64,000 nt of DNA from Marthasterias glacialis (taxonomy: Eukaryota > Echinodermata > Asteroidea > Forcipulatida > Asteriidae), in NCBI GenBank assembly GCA_911728455.2, contig OU452232.1, positions 2,081,501 through 2,145,500 on the forward strand, written 5' to 3'. A program made the position numbers and the translations under genes. This document shows positions 23,098 through 34,500 of the stretch, one piece after another. Position 1 is the first letter of the stretch. Every line of letters starts with the position of its first letter. The notes below the pieces were generated by a model. That model was not told where the DNA came from. It was given only the letters and a program-made list of their open reading frames with translations, and did not search any database.

Positions 23098-23225
23098 TGC
23101 TCATTTGCATAATAGCATAAAATTATAAGTTAATTGTTACTTGAAAAGTTGTGTGTTGTTGATGTGTGAATGTCACTTTTTCTTTCCGTAATGCTGAAGA
23201 GCAGATGTATAGTAACAATGTCCTG

Positions 23226-23412
23226 GGCGCAACTACATAAAGCTGTAAGCAGAGAGAAAAACTTGCTTATTGAATTAATTTGCTAAGCAGAAGTAAGCAG
23301 AGTACCAGTTAAAAGTAACATACTTTAGATGATTTTTTGGCTGGTAGCCTGTTTTAGCTAATCAAGATTTGTCCACACTTAGCAAATTTTCTTAAATGGC
23401 TTTATGAAACAC
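23226..23412. mobile_element. diverged CCCAATTTCATAGAGC-type MITE
   Basis: CATAAAGCTGTAAGCAGAG, TTTGGCTGGTAGCCTG and AAATGGCTTTATGAAAC preserve the order of the family seen at 19130. It lies 130 bp after the CCT1 stop codon and may be part of its 3' UTR. Confidence 0.55.
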
Positions 23413-24364
23413 CGTTAACGTTAGCATCTTTATTTTATACTGGCCACATTTTCTCTGTTGAACTAAGAAACAGAGAATCATGGCTATTGAGATGAGGGAT
23501 TTTTTTTTTATTGACTATCGATTCTTTTAATACAGTGATCTGCAATCATCTTAAGTCATTGGATTACTTGTGTATTACGTCTTTGTATTATAACACTGTC
23601 CTTGTAAACTGCTTGCTGTGGTTACAGTGGGGTGGGGGGGGGTGGGGAAGTCGGGAAGTCGCTGATATGAAATTTTCAAGAAAACTGGTAAATCCAAGCT
23701 GAGATTCATGCCATCAGATGTACAAAGGTCTTGTATTTACAGGAAACTGCAAATGTGTGCCTATATTTATTGTTTCTTTATCTGAAGTCTTGATTTTTGA
23801 CAATTTAGTAAACGTCCACGCATTATTGTTAACACCTAGTTGTGGGGACTCCCTATTGTTGTTCTATTATCCCTTTTCTAAAGAATCCCTCTGTGGGGAC
23901 AGGGTTTGACAAAGAAAAACGTCGTGGGGACCTTTGTTCCATTGTACAAAAGTCTCCACAACGGTGTGTATGCCTGTCCATCAGTACAAGTACATGTCAT
24001 ACCCTTGGTGTTAAAATACTGCACAATGAAGTGTTATTATTTACTTCCCTGAGTGTAGACTTAATCTCAAGTCTTAACTCTGTCATGCCCCTGTACCATT
24101 TGACTGAGACTCTCCTGAACAAGATAAGCAATTATACGGTAATATGGCTTGCACACATAGTCACATTTTCAGACTTGAGGCAAAGACTATAATAGGCAAA
24201 TGAGCATCATATTTGTCTGTAGAGCATTATTCATAAGACGGGAGAGTAATTGTTGCTGATGTTCATGTATTTTCAAGAGCAACATTTTATATCTGGTTGT
24301 GCACTGTTGTTGGTTCATTTGCTAATGAAGACTGCAAATTAATGAAATAATTTCATATTTTGAT

Positions 24365-24680
24365 TTTGCCCAAACACCGATGTGTGATAAGCACTGTATA
24401 CAGTGCTTTGAGAGTCTTGCAGAAAAAAAACCCCACAGGCCAGTTTGAGTGCTGTCATTAGCACTGGGTACCACAAGAATTTAATACATGTAACAATTTG
24501 CATCGGGGATAAAGAAGAATATTGCGGTTTTAACCGATGTTTGGTAAGCAGTGTATACTCGGTGCTTCCAGTGTCCTGCAGGAAAAAGAAAACACAGGCA
24601 AACTACTCGGGTTGGATTCGAACCCACAACCCCCGCATTCCGGAACAGGTATTTAAACCACTAGAATGCAATGTTGTTTA
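24365..24680 (-). repeat. tRNA-derived SINE, family B, copy 2 (rearranged)
   Basis: Contains CACCGATGTGTGATAAGCACTGTATAC twice (24375 and 24535 regions) and GGGTTGGATTCGAACCCACA, a minus-strand tRNA box B. It looks like two overlapping or nested copies. Confidence 0.6.
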
Positions 24681-25661
24681 TTGTTAATTCTTGGCATGGA
24701 TCTATACGGGGTGTCTGAATTTGCTGCACAGCTAAAAAGAAAAATGGCATCCTCATTGTTCGCTTCATTGACAGAACAATCAGGGAGTCTAGAATTATAA
24801 ACAGGAACAGATGACCTCCCTGGGCAATGCTGTGCTTTCCAGATATCTATCTAGAATCCTGGATGGAACCACTACAGGCATACAATAGGCTGGCTCACTA
24901 CCCTCGTTTTATTAAATGGTGAAGCCTCAATCTTAAGAGAAACGGGGGCAGGCCTTTGGTGGCCAAATCAGAGAAATGGCTTCGGTGACCTCGGTTAAGA
25001 TCAAGGCCTGCAGTGAATGCAAAAAAACTCACTATGTCAAGATTCAGTAGATAAGAAGGGGGCAATATCAGGAGTCTGTGGTACTGTGCTAATGACTGTG
25101 TTTATGCATCATGGTCTTTAATGGCTGATAATGATTGTACATGGTGGCCAGCCTTGAGCAGCCTCCCATGTAACTCAAGAAAGTCTCACAATAATGTTGA
25201 TGGTGTGCACAAGATAAAAGAATACTGACTTGAACAAAGACTAAGCAATTTCCCCGTTAATGCTAATAATGTAGTAAGTACTGAAGTATTGTAATGAAGG
25301 TTACAATAATAAAACAACCCTAGTGTCAATCTCATCGTAATATTTGCATTTTATCTTTCAATTTGGTTCCCTTTACATTGAGAAGACAAGTTCTGTCGTT
25401 GAGATGGAATCCTTATTTATAGATCTTGTGCGTGTTGCGTCACCAACTGCTTGTTATCATTTTGGTGATCACCAATGCGTATATCAGTCGCGTGCAACTG
25501 TTCCAATTATCAGGTCAAATATGGAACCTGGAACCTCAGGTTTGTGTCGTGATTTTTTTTTCCAAAATAATTTGCAGTTGTTTTCTATTATACTCTGGAT
25601 ACATGACTGGGAGTTCCAGTGTGAGTTTTTCCAAATTTGGCGTCAATTTAATGTTACTTAT

Positions 25662-27024
25662 CAAGGGCGTCGATTGGTGGGGACATATCCCCCCCCCCAC
25701 ACTTTTTAGAGTGGGGGTAAGCATATCAAATTCCCCCACCCCCCCCCCCCCTCACACACACACACACACTTTTTGACCCCCCCCCAAAAAAAAAAAAGAA
25801 AAAAAAAAGATATAATTATGCTTAATAAAAGCAACAATATACAGCATTTCGGGGAAAGTAAACGTGAGTGGTCTCGGGTTTTTCATACATTTTTCTTCAA
25901 AGAACTGATAACGTTCGATTGGTAATGGGTGAAATGATTTTGTGTTTATTAAACATTGCCCTGTCGGCGGCGCATACAAAGATGGACCACGCGCGGAATG
26001 CTATTTGGGCTTATTTCCTGCCAAGCTTGTTTCCCGCCCTAATCAATGCAGACAATTTGCGAGTTTTGTTCCAGTAGACATGAACGCGCCTGTTATACAT
26101 TTTCTGCCTGTATGGCATACGAGCACGACCTGCAGAGCAATTATTATTATTTTGACGAGGGAGCGAAAACTTTCAGGTAGGATTTTTGTTTCTCGTAATG
26201 TTTTTTGTCCCTAGCGGCTTAGCGACTGGGGGATGTGTGGGGAGGGGGAGGATGTGACGCCCCAATATTTTTCCTAAGTCGGCATTTTAAGAGCCACAGT
26301 CGGCAATTTGATGACCTTACCCGAGTAAGGGCTCAGATTGAACACAAATCCATTCTGCAAGCCTAGAGATTTGCCGACTGGATTTACCGGCTGAAAATTT
26401 TAGTTTATTCTTTGTAGTTTGAGAAGTCAAACTTTGAATTACTAAATTTAATATTCTCGGCAACGTGCAGAAATCTACGCTCTGAAAACACTAAAAAAAG
26501 ACTACAGCATCCGGGGGCAAAGCCCCCGGACCCCCATAAGAAGTGTTGCCCACATAAACTCGAACAGTAGGGATTTGTCCCGAATCCAAAGTGTTTAAAG
26601 TTTGAATTCCAAAATTAAACGTCTATTTTCGGCAACTTGACGGTCCTCCTTATAGCCCTGAAAACATTTAAAACCATAGAACGTCCAGGGGTTTTGCCCC
26701 CTGGACCCCCACTAGAAATTATGTCTATTCACCCCAACAGGGGATTCGCAAAAAAATGACAGTTTTTAAAACTTGCATTTCGAATATGAGTCGTTTAATG
26801 CTAGGGCCATTTTAAACCTTCGAATCACTGAAAAACCTCATAAGCGCTCGGGGACCATGCCCCCGCACCCCCACATCACATGTTGGTGAGTCCCATGTCA
26901 TTGTGCTTTTACTTTCATTTGATGTCAGCAAATTTAGGCTTCCACACCCTGAAAGAAAGTGCCTTCGTACGCTGCTGTTCGTCCCCACCCCCACCCCCAC
27001 TTTTCGGTAGTGATCGACGCCCTT
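25662..27024. mobile_element. 1.36-kb TIR element with 9-bp target duplication
   Basis: AAGGGCGTCGAT at the left (25663-25674) and its inverse ATCGACGCCCTT at the right (27013-27024) are flanked by the identical 9 bp GTTACTTAT (25653-25661, 27025-27033), with one extra C at the left junction. C-rich tracts lie just inside both ends. The interior has a degenerate repeat in which a block like GGGGGCAAAGCCCCCGGACC ends in ACCCCCA, near 26510, 26690 and 26850. No transposase is visible. Confidence 0.8.
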
Positions 27025-28246
27025 GTTACTTATATAAATGTATAGGACTTTGAAAACAAATGCATGTACAAAGTCTTTTTAGAATTTCAAAACACATCCA
27101 CACATCCTATGTTAAATCACAGGACAAGTTTAATTAAAGATTGCCACTAATCTTAAAATATTTTATTTCATAATTGAAAGGCATTTTTATATCAGCAAGT
27201 TACAAATACACTTGACCAATCCATTAAGGCCCCCCACCACCAAAGCAACTGTCTATCAACTATGCCCACCTGGGTGTAGTGCTTGCAAAACATGCATCTT
27301 GATCTGCCCTAGGCCACACACACACACACACAATACATGCGCTAATCCAAGTGGCAGAAACTTGTTTACATTTTGTTATGTTTTTTTTATGGTAGAACAT
27401 TTGCAGGACTTTGGGGTGCGTGTTGGCAGTTGTGATTGGTCGATGTATTTAGGGGCGGAGCTTAATGGATTGATCTTTGGCCACCACAACCTCCCCCTCT
27501 CGAACCAGGGGGGGGGGGGCCTAAATTAGGGTACTGGTTAAAGCAATGCACGTATAAATACAATACATTTACTTTGACTGGTAATCTGTTTTTGCTCAGC
27601 ATTATTTTTTACTTTTCAGCATTATTTTTTTAATCTCTTTTAATACATCATGATTCTACTGCTTTGGTCATGTTCCCGTATACACTTTCAAAAATCATGC
27701 ATTTTATATCAATGTACCGAAAAGGGACCTGACTTATTTTTTTCACCCCACCCCACCCCACCAGTTTAGTTTCTTGATTTGATTTGATTGACTGAATTAG
27801 CGGCTATGGCTTGACTGTCAGGTGAACATCCAAGACAGCATAGGATGCCAATAGCAACACCATTAGCCACAGCCACAGCCGTAGCCGTAGCCGCCATTTT
27901 GGACACGGCTTGAGCTCCTTAGTGCATTACACAAAGCACTCTCCATCTGATTTAAATAGGTTTAATATCGTCACTGACACCACAACTAGCACACACATAG
28001 ATACCAGTAAAAAGGTAGCAATCGGAGAAAACGGCGTCTAAAGCTGAACACTTTTTAAAACGCCACTATCCTTTAAAATTTCAGAGTGTTTTCAAGTGGT
28101 TTTCTCATTGTAGATCCTGGATGCTTTGAACTTGATAAATAAACTGCTTTTGTCCGCTTTGCATTCTAAATTAACACGCAATAAAGGACGAAAAGTGCGT
28201 GTTCGTTTGTGAAACCGAAAAAGAAGCAAAATAGACTATTTCCATT

Positions 28247-28345
28247 TTCACGAACTAGTACCCCCCAATGTATTACAATGCAAACTTGTGGGCGTGCCCG
28301 CACGCATGTCCTTCGCACACAAGTGGGGTGCTAGTTCGTGAAATT
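28247..28345. mobile_element. short TIR element, TTCACGAACTAG type
   Basis: TTTTCACGAACTAGTACCCC and GGGGTGCTAGTTCGTGAAA are inverted repeats about 100 bp apart. Single arms recur at 28403-28418 (GTGCTAGTTCGTGAAAAC) and 28584-28597. Non-coding. Confidence 0.55.
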
Positions 28346-28984
28346 GTTTTGTTCACAATTGAGTATGCTGCGTGCCATGCATTTCAATGGTAAATAGAAC
28401 TTGTGTGCTAGTTCGTGAAAACGATTGTCACTTTCGTGCAAATGTTGCCATACATAATTATTATAATTAAAAAAGTAAAGCTCTTGAAGCTTTGAAACGT
28501 CATGAAATTGTAGGGCATGACGAATGTTGTATAAAAACGTAAAAAACTGAAAACTGAAAAAAAAATATGGTTTTGTACACAAGGTGCTAGTTCGTGGCGT
28601 CGGTGACGATATGTAGGTTTTCCCTATTTGGGTTTTTTTCCTCCCACATCTAAAACCGACATTTCTTCATCATCTTCTCTTCACACGTATCTTCAAGCCT
28701 GCGGGTCACAGCGCTTAATGCTTTTGAGGATCCATTGGTTGCATTACCAGAAATGTTTGTTTTTTTTAATTAAATAAATAACCTATTACCTTTAAACAGT
28801 GTTATGGCACTTCACATGAATACCAAATTTATTCAACATTTAAAAATTTATCAAAGCATGTTTGTACAGCTCCTAGCAAGTGCCCATATTGTGATCAACA
28901 GACTATGATTAGTGGATTGAAAAGTTATGCAAAATATAGAATTACTCATATTCAATAACTCTTTGAGAGTGTTATGATTGAGTG

Positions 28985-29320
28985 GTCTAGTGTACCAGAC
29001 TAAAAATTCTGGGCACAAGAAGTAGCTTAGCACAAAAAATTATGCTTACCAGAATAAGGTTACCAGCCAAAATAGTATGTCCCATGTACAATCTGCGACT
29101 GGTATCCTGCTTATTTTAGATAATTGTTTAAGCACTATTTTCTGTTTAAGCAGCTCTATGAAATTGGGCCCTGGTGTTGTCAGATTGTGGGTTTGATTCC
29201 TGGTCTTGACACTTGTGTCCTTGAGCAAGACACTCGACCATAATTGCTTTGTCCTTCGGATAGGACATTATTAAGCCCTGTGTTATGTAGTTGCACATAA
29301 AAGAACCCAGTTACACTAAG
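28985..29320 (+). repeat. composite of SINE family C and MITE, copy 1
   Basis: A tRNA-Ser-like SINE head (GAGTGGTCTAGTGTACCAGACT) is followed by a CCCAATTTCATAGAGC-type element (29015-29173, lacking its left tip), then by the rest of the SINE (GATTGTGGGTTTGATTCCTGG box B and CTTGAGCAAGACACT). The junction lies at the same SINE position as in the copy at 32085. Confidence 0.7.
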
Positions 29321-29329
29321 GGAATAAAA

Positions 29330-29780
29330 GCGTGGTGACCGAAGTTTTAAACAGCCGTTAAAGACCGAGTCACTACTCTTTTATTCCCATTCATAAATGC
29401 CCTTTTTTGTAAAAAGCAGAATAATGTACACAAATCCGTTGAAACTTTTCTGGGTTTTTTTATTAATTTTTTTTTCAATTCTTGCCACATCCGCAGGCTC
29501 CGTTTCGCGAAGGGTGGATGCTCAATGGTTGCGCGGAAGCGCACGTATTAATAGACTTTACACGAAGTACCGCTATGCATTGATTGTGCTACGCGTAAAT
29601 TAGCACCTGCGTAAGCTAGTGCGCCAACACGCGTGTAGCTATAATGAGCGCAGAACGCGCCATCACAGCTCCAGCTATGTCTTTATCATCCGTTTAAAAC
29701 CGGTCTAAAACAGTCATGTGACCACCTTTCAACCAATAGGAACGCCCACATTGTCCCAAACTGGGGTATATGAATTATCA
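29330..29780. repeat. 450-bp dispersed element, plus-oriented copy
   Basis: Starts GGTGACCGAAGTTTTAAAC, contains CGCAGGCTCCGTTTCGCGAAG, TGCGCCAACACGCGTGTAGC and CACAGCTCCAGCTATGTC, and ends CCCAAACTGGGGTAT. The same sequence occurs in inverse orientation at 34845-35280. No coding motif is visible. Confidence 0.7.
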
Positions 29781-29784
29781 TTAA

Positions 29785-30139
29785 AGCCCCAGCTCAACAG
29801 TGATAAGGAGAAAAACATAAATGTTCACAGATTTACAAACACCTTACATGGTATAAAGATAAATGATGGTAGAAAACTTTCCTTAAAACATTTTTGCCTG
29901 AAGTGTTATCGTGTTAGATAATAAATGAAATAAGATCCAAAGTTAGTTTTCGTCTCAGGGAGATGAAAACTCTGCCTACAGGAATGTGTACAAAAAAATG
30001 CTAAATGCATTTTTTTTCCCCGTTTTCTTGCAACTGAAACAACGAAATGAGCTGAAATTTTTCACAGGTACAAATATCTTGATCTGTATAAAGAGTGGAA
30101 TCCTTTACAGTCAGTTGACCAACGTTGAGCTGGGGCTTG
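29785..30139. mobile_element. MITE with AAGCCCCAGCTCAAC termini, copy 2
   Basis: Same perfect 15-bp ends and the same interior landmarks as the copy at 1107-1414, but about 47 bp longer, with ACTGAAACAACGAAATGAGC as an extra segment. It directly follows the 450-bp element. Confidence 0.82.
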
Positions 30140-30904
30140 AAGAGCAGGTCTGCCCAGTGTTTTCTGGTATGGTTGGCTGCACATTACACCACAGCACCTT
30201 GTAAACCCTTACAAGGTGCTACATAAATGCGTCTCATAATTCAAACACAGCTCTGCAGACGTGGCATAAGAAATAACAAGTGCTCAAATTCGGCACCCAT
30301 CATGTGTCATACAGTGCTATATAAGAACGGTGTATTATTATTTTTTTGTGGGACTAAAGAAGTGTTTCAAAAGTTGTCAAATACAAGACTTGCGAAGTCT
30401 TATTTTACCACCCTTGTTTCAATGTTCATAATGGTATCTGTTGAACACAATGTATAGACCGTGTAATGCGTGACATCACATGTTTACAAAAGAGCCACAG
30501 AACCTGGACTTCCTGCAGGCATGATTTGTACACAGCTCAATGGAAGAAAACATCAAATCTTTTATTTTATGGAGATTACACTGTCTGATTTTGATCAACT
30601 TTTGATATGAAGAAAGGGGGCACATCTCAAAACTTGTTCAGCTGTTACTTTTATAAGTCTTGAACTTATGTGGAAATTATGACATAAAATGTAAATTTTC
30701 CATATGACCAGTGTAGTATCTTGCCTGCCAGAAAGGCCCTGGAATGAACAAGATCACACAAAGGTTACATGGTCCACACAAATGATTTGGAACTATACAC
30801 AAACTGCATTGGTTTTAAGATAACGTTTAAACACCACGTAATACGCATCACATACATACAATGCTTCAAGCAAAATACACAAACAAGTATTTTCTTTGGT
30901 GAAG

Positions 30905-31245
30905 TCAAGCAGGGCCCAATTTCACGGCAATTTAACTGCTTACCGCGGAATTCTGCACTTTCGGTCACCATTTTCTTTTCTGCTTACAGTGTAAACGCCA
31001 AATTTCTGTATTAGCTGTGTAAGCAAAGAATACTTAGTAACATGAGGTTCGCATGCACACAAGCGGAATTCTGCGCATACGCTCACCATTCTCTGCTTAC
31101 AGTGTAAGCAAAGAATACTCAGTAACGTGATGTACGCATGCACAAGCGAAATTCCTTGCTAACCTGTGAAATATGCTTCATTAAGCGCAAATTTCTCTGC
31201 TTCCGTTAGCGTCGATTTTTCCACTCACAGCAGAGCCATGAAACT
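30905..31245. mobile_element. MITE with CCCAATTTCA...GAAACTGGGC ends, GGAATTCTGC type
   Basis: GGGCCCAATTTCACGGCAATT opens it and GCAGAGCCATGAAACTGGGC closes it. Inside are paired GCGGAATTCTGC blocks and duplicated ACAGTGTAA segments. A shorter relative lies at 47786-47920. Non-coding. Confidence 0.65.
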
Positions 31246-31593
31246 GGGCCTGATGTCTAGTTACCCATGTAGACTGGTATTACTTTCTCCCCATTACTGC
31301 ATTCATGCGCTCCAACTTTTAACCATTTGTGCGTATTCCAATGGAACTGATATACATGTACCACAGTTTTAAATACACAGCATTAAGTTTTTAAGAGATG
31401 CTAGATTTTGGTACAGTTAACTTAACCATTAATTGCTTCAGGCATACTCGCATTTGAACCCATAGCTCTTGACAAAAATTACCTTGCATCACACAAAATA
31501 AAATGTTTGCATTTTTCTTTGCAGCGAAAAATATTTCTTTCATTTGCTGAAATGATATGAGTACATAAAACACGGATATAAAAATGTGTCGAT

Positions 31594-34500
31594 TTACTCG
31601 ACGACGGTAACGATATTTTTCTTTCTTTCCGGGACGTGCGGCACTGCTCCTTTTTTACTGTGTCGTCTTCTGTTCTGGGTCCTAGAAAAGAAAAACAAAA
31701 TGCAGAATGGTAAAAAAATAATAATCCCACAGAAAACTGATGGCAAAATAAGAATTATGTATGCTAGTTTTCTTTCCATAATCATTAGTTGATGTTTACA
31801 AAGTGTTACAAATTTTTTCGTGACATGCAGCGTTATCGAACATAGTCACGGTAGTGGTAATCAAGGTACCAAAATGGACAATTCTAAAGATGGGTTCTCC
31901 TTGGCTTCCAGGATGTTACATTTGTCACCACAAACGTAAAATTAAAGGTTTAGAAACTAGAGGGATATGTCTTTGTTCCACTGATTATGTCTTGACGTCG
32001 TTCAAGGTCAACGTGACTGCTTGAAACAACATCTTAAATCAGGATTAATTTTGACAAGTCACAGGTAGACATAACCCATTGAGATAGCGGCCTAGTGCAT
32101 CGGACTCAAGTTCTGGGCCCAATTTCATAGAGCTGCTTAAGCACAAAAAGTAGCTAAGCACAACAAAATTTTGCTCACCAGAAAAAGGTTACCAGCAAAA
32201 TTAGCACGATCACATGTTCAATCTGTGACTGGTGTCCTGCTTATTTTTGCTTAGCAGAAAATTTGTAAGCATCATTTTCTGCTTAAGCAGCTCTATGACA
32301 TTGGGCCCTGATGGTTGAACCATCGGAGTGTGGGTTCGATTCCCGGTCATAACACTTGTGTCCTTGAGCAAGGCATTTACCCATAATTGCTTCTCCTCAC
32401 CCAGGTGTGTAAATGGGAACCTGAGACAGTATAATGTTGGATTAACCCCTCAGCACTTAATAAGCAGCGTGGAGTTGTATGCTACCCAGGAAGTTAAGAA
32501 AATCGGGAGGGTTAGCATTGTCCATGGGAGCACAAGAGTTCCAAATTTGTTTTGAATTAGCGCCAAACTTGGACACTCTAGTACAATCAACGAACCGTTT
32601 AACCAAGACAATGAGATTCTGACTTACTTTCTTTTGATGGACTCTCTCTGTACTCGGATGGTTTTAGTCTCTTGGTAGATGGGTCTGGGAACATGACGAT
32701 GACGTTTAATTCGTTTCAGCTGCGGATGATGCTGGAATTTCTCTTGTAGTTTAGCATTGTACTCGGCTGCTGCAACTTCTCGCCTGTGTAACTGTTTTTG
32801 TGGGCAATCCCGACAAGCATTATTTCAAATGAAAAAATGTTTACAAGTATATCAAAGTTATAGTAACAAGTATATTTTCAGCTGATTCATTATTTATTAC
32901 TTACAAACTTTTACACGGCATGTGGAGAAAGTAGCGTGTCGTGGCCGAGGGGCTTAGTGTATCGGACTCAATTCTGGTAGTGAAGTCATCAGGATGTGGG
33001 TTGTGAATCCCGGTCATGACACTTGAGCAAGACACTTAACTATAAGTGCTTCAAATAGGGGAAGAGGCAGTTATGTTTGTCTTGCAATGGATTCATTTAC
33101 CCCTCCCTGTTCTTAGCTGTGTTGTGAAGAGACTTGCGTTTATATCTCTCCATGTCTTGTTTCTGCGCACTGGGGCAGGTTTCTGTCCCTTCAAAAAGTA
33201 GCCCACACCTCGAGTGGCCTTTGGGCCTTGTGATGGGCGAATTGCATAACATTTTTTTTTAATTTAAAGTAGTAGGGCATACATCTTATTAAGGTCAAAC
33301 TGAGAATATTTTAATTTATTTACCTTTCCAAGTTTCTCTGAAGCAACAGCTTTCCATATCCTTATATTGGTCTCGTCTGAACCTGACAGTATGTATCGAT
33401 TGTCTAGACTCCATTTAACACACGTCACATGCTGCATTCGCTTTGTGTGATAAATCTCCCTGTATCATCAATAAATCATGAATATTTATTGATGGTAAAC
33501 CATATGAATATAAATCTAAACTGGAGTATATGCATATATTAAAATAGACACAGACATGACCTGCTGTGACATGACCTTGCCTCGTTTGGACAAATGGGCA
33601 GGGAACGATTAGTTTGAGAGCGACGCTGCTAAGCGTCCAACAACTTATTATCCATATTGGACTCCAATATTAAGTTTTGGGAGCATTGTGGTAGTATACA
33701 TGTCAAAATAAAGGATGACACATGACATGTGTTCCACCAATCAAATTACAAGAATCTTTGTGTGTGGTGTATAATATTAGTTATCCCACGAGCTCAAGTG
33801 GAACACGGAACGATGTAGTGCGTCTGTGTCCCACATACCAAATCAGAATCGAAGATTCAAGTTTGCTTGAAGATAAAATTATTTATCCCCGATAATTTAT
33901 CCCCGTAACTATAACATCAATAAAATTGACAAATGATGAATCAAACTGATTTTTAGGATTGATTTCTTCCTACCTGCTGCGACCCTTATCGGCAGGGAAT
34001 ATCCGGACAGACTTATCAAAGCTCCCGCTAACAAACTCTTTTCCTGTTGGTGAATAATCCACGTCCATAACGGCCGACACATGATCCATGTGAACATTCA
34101 AAGCTATGTCAAGTTTCCTGATGTCAAATGTGTACAGGCTGTAGACAAACAAAATATAAGAATCATGTTGTAGATTATTATACAAATAATGAATGTTTAT
34201 GAGTGCAATGATGAGAATATTTTCATGAGGTGAAAGATGGAATGTTCCATTCATGAGGCAAAGCCGAGTTGAATGGAACAGTCCATCTTTCAACAAATGA
34301 AAAAATATTCTCTCCATTCACAAATGCAAAACATTCATTGTTTTTTTATATAAAATCCAAGTAGATCTTTGTTATTTGATTGGAGGATAAAACTGTAACA
34401 TGAAGACCAATAATAAGACTGCATTCTGGCGAATGGCTGTGTCCTGTCAAATGAGGGCGTTTTGTGCTGCTTTGTTTTGCATACGACGGTTGAGCATGTA

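Larger units (their letters stand above)
23098..31593. other. intergenic region between convergent CCT1 and DCAF13 3' ends
   Basis: I see no conserved coding sequence in these 8.5 kb. It starts with the CCT1 3' UTR, whose poly(A) site I cannot place: no canonical AATAAA lies close to the stop, and the first good one I noted is at 25308. It then holds SINE and MITE copies, the 1.36-kb element at 25662-27024, a short TIR element near 28250-28345 and members of several dispersed families. It ends at the DCAF13 stop codon. Open frames up to 121 codons occur but show no family motifs. Confidence 0.6.

Noticed and set aside
26512-26870. CRISPR-like spaced hairpins (GGGGGCAAAGCCCCC blocks)
   Set aside because: The blocks differ in sequence, spacing is about 170 bp, and they lie within a eukaryotic TIR element.
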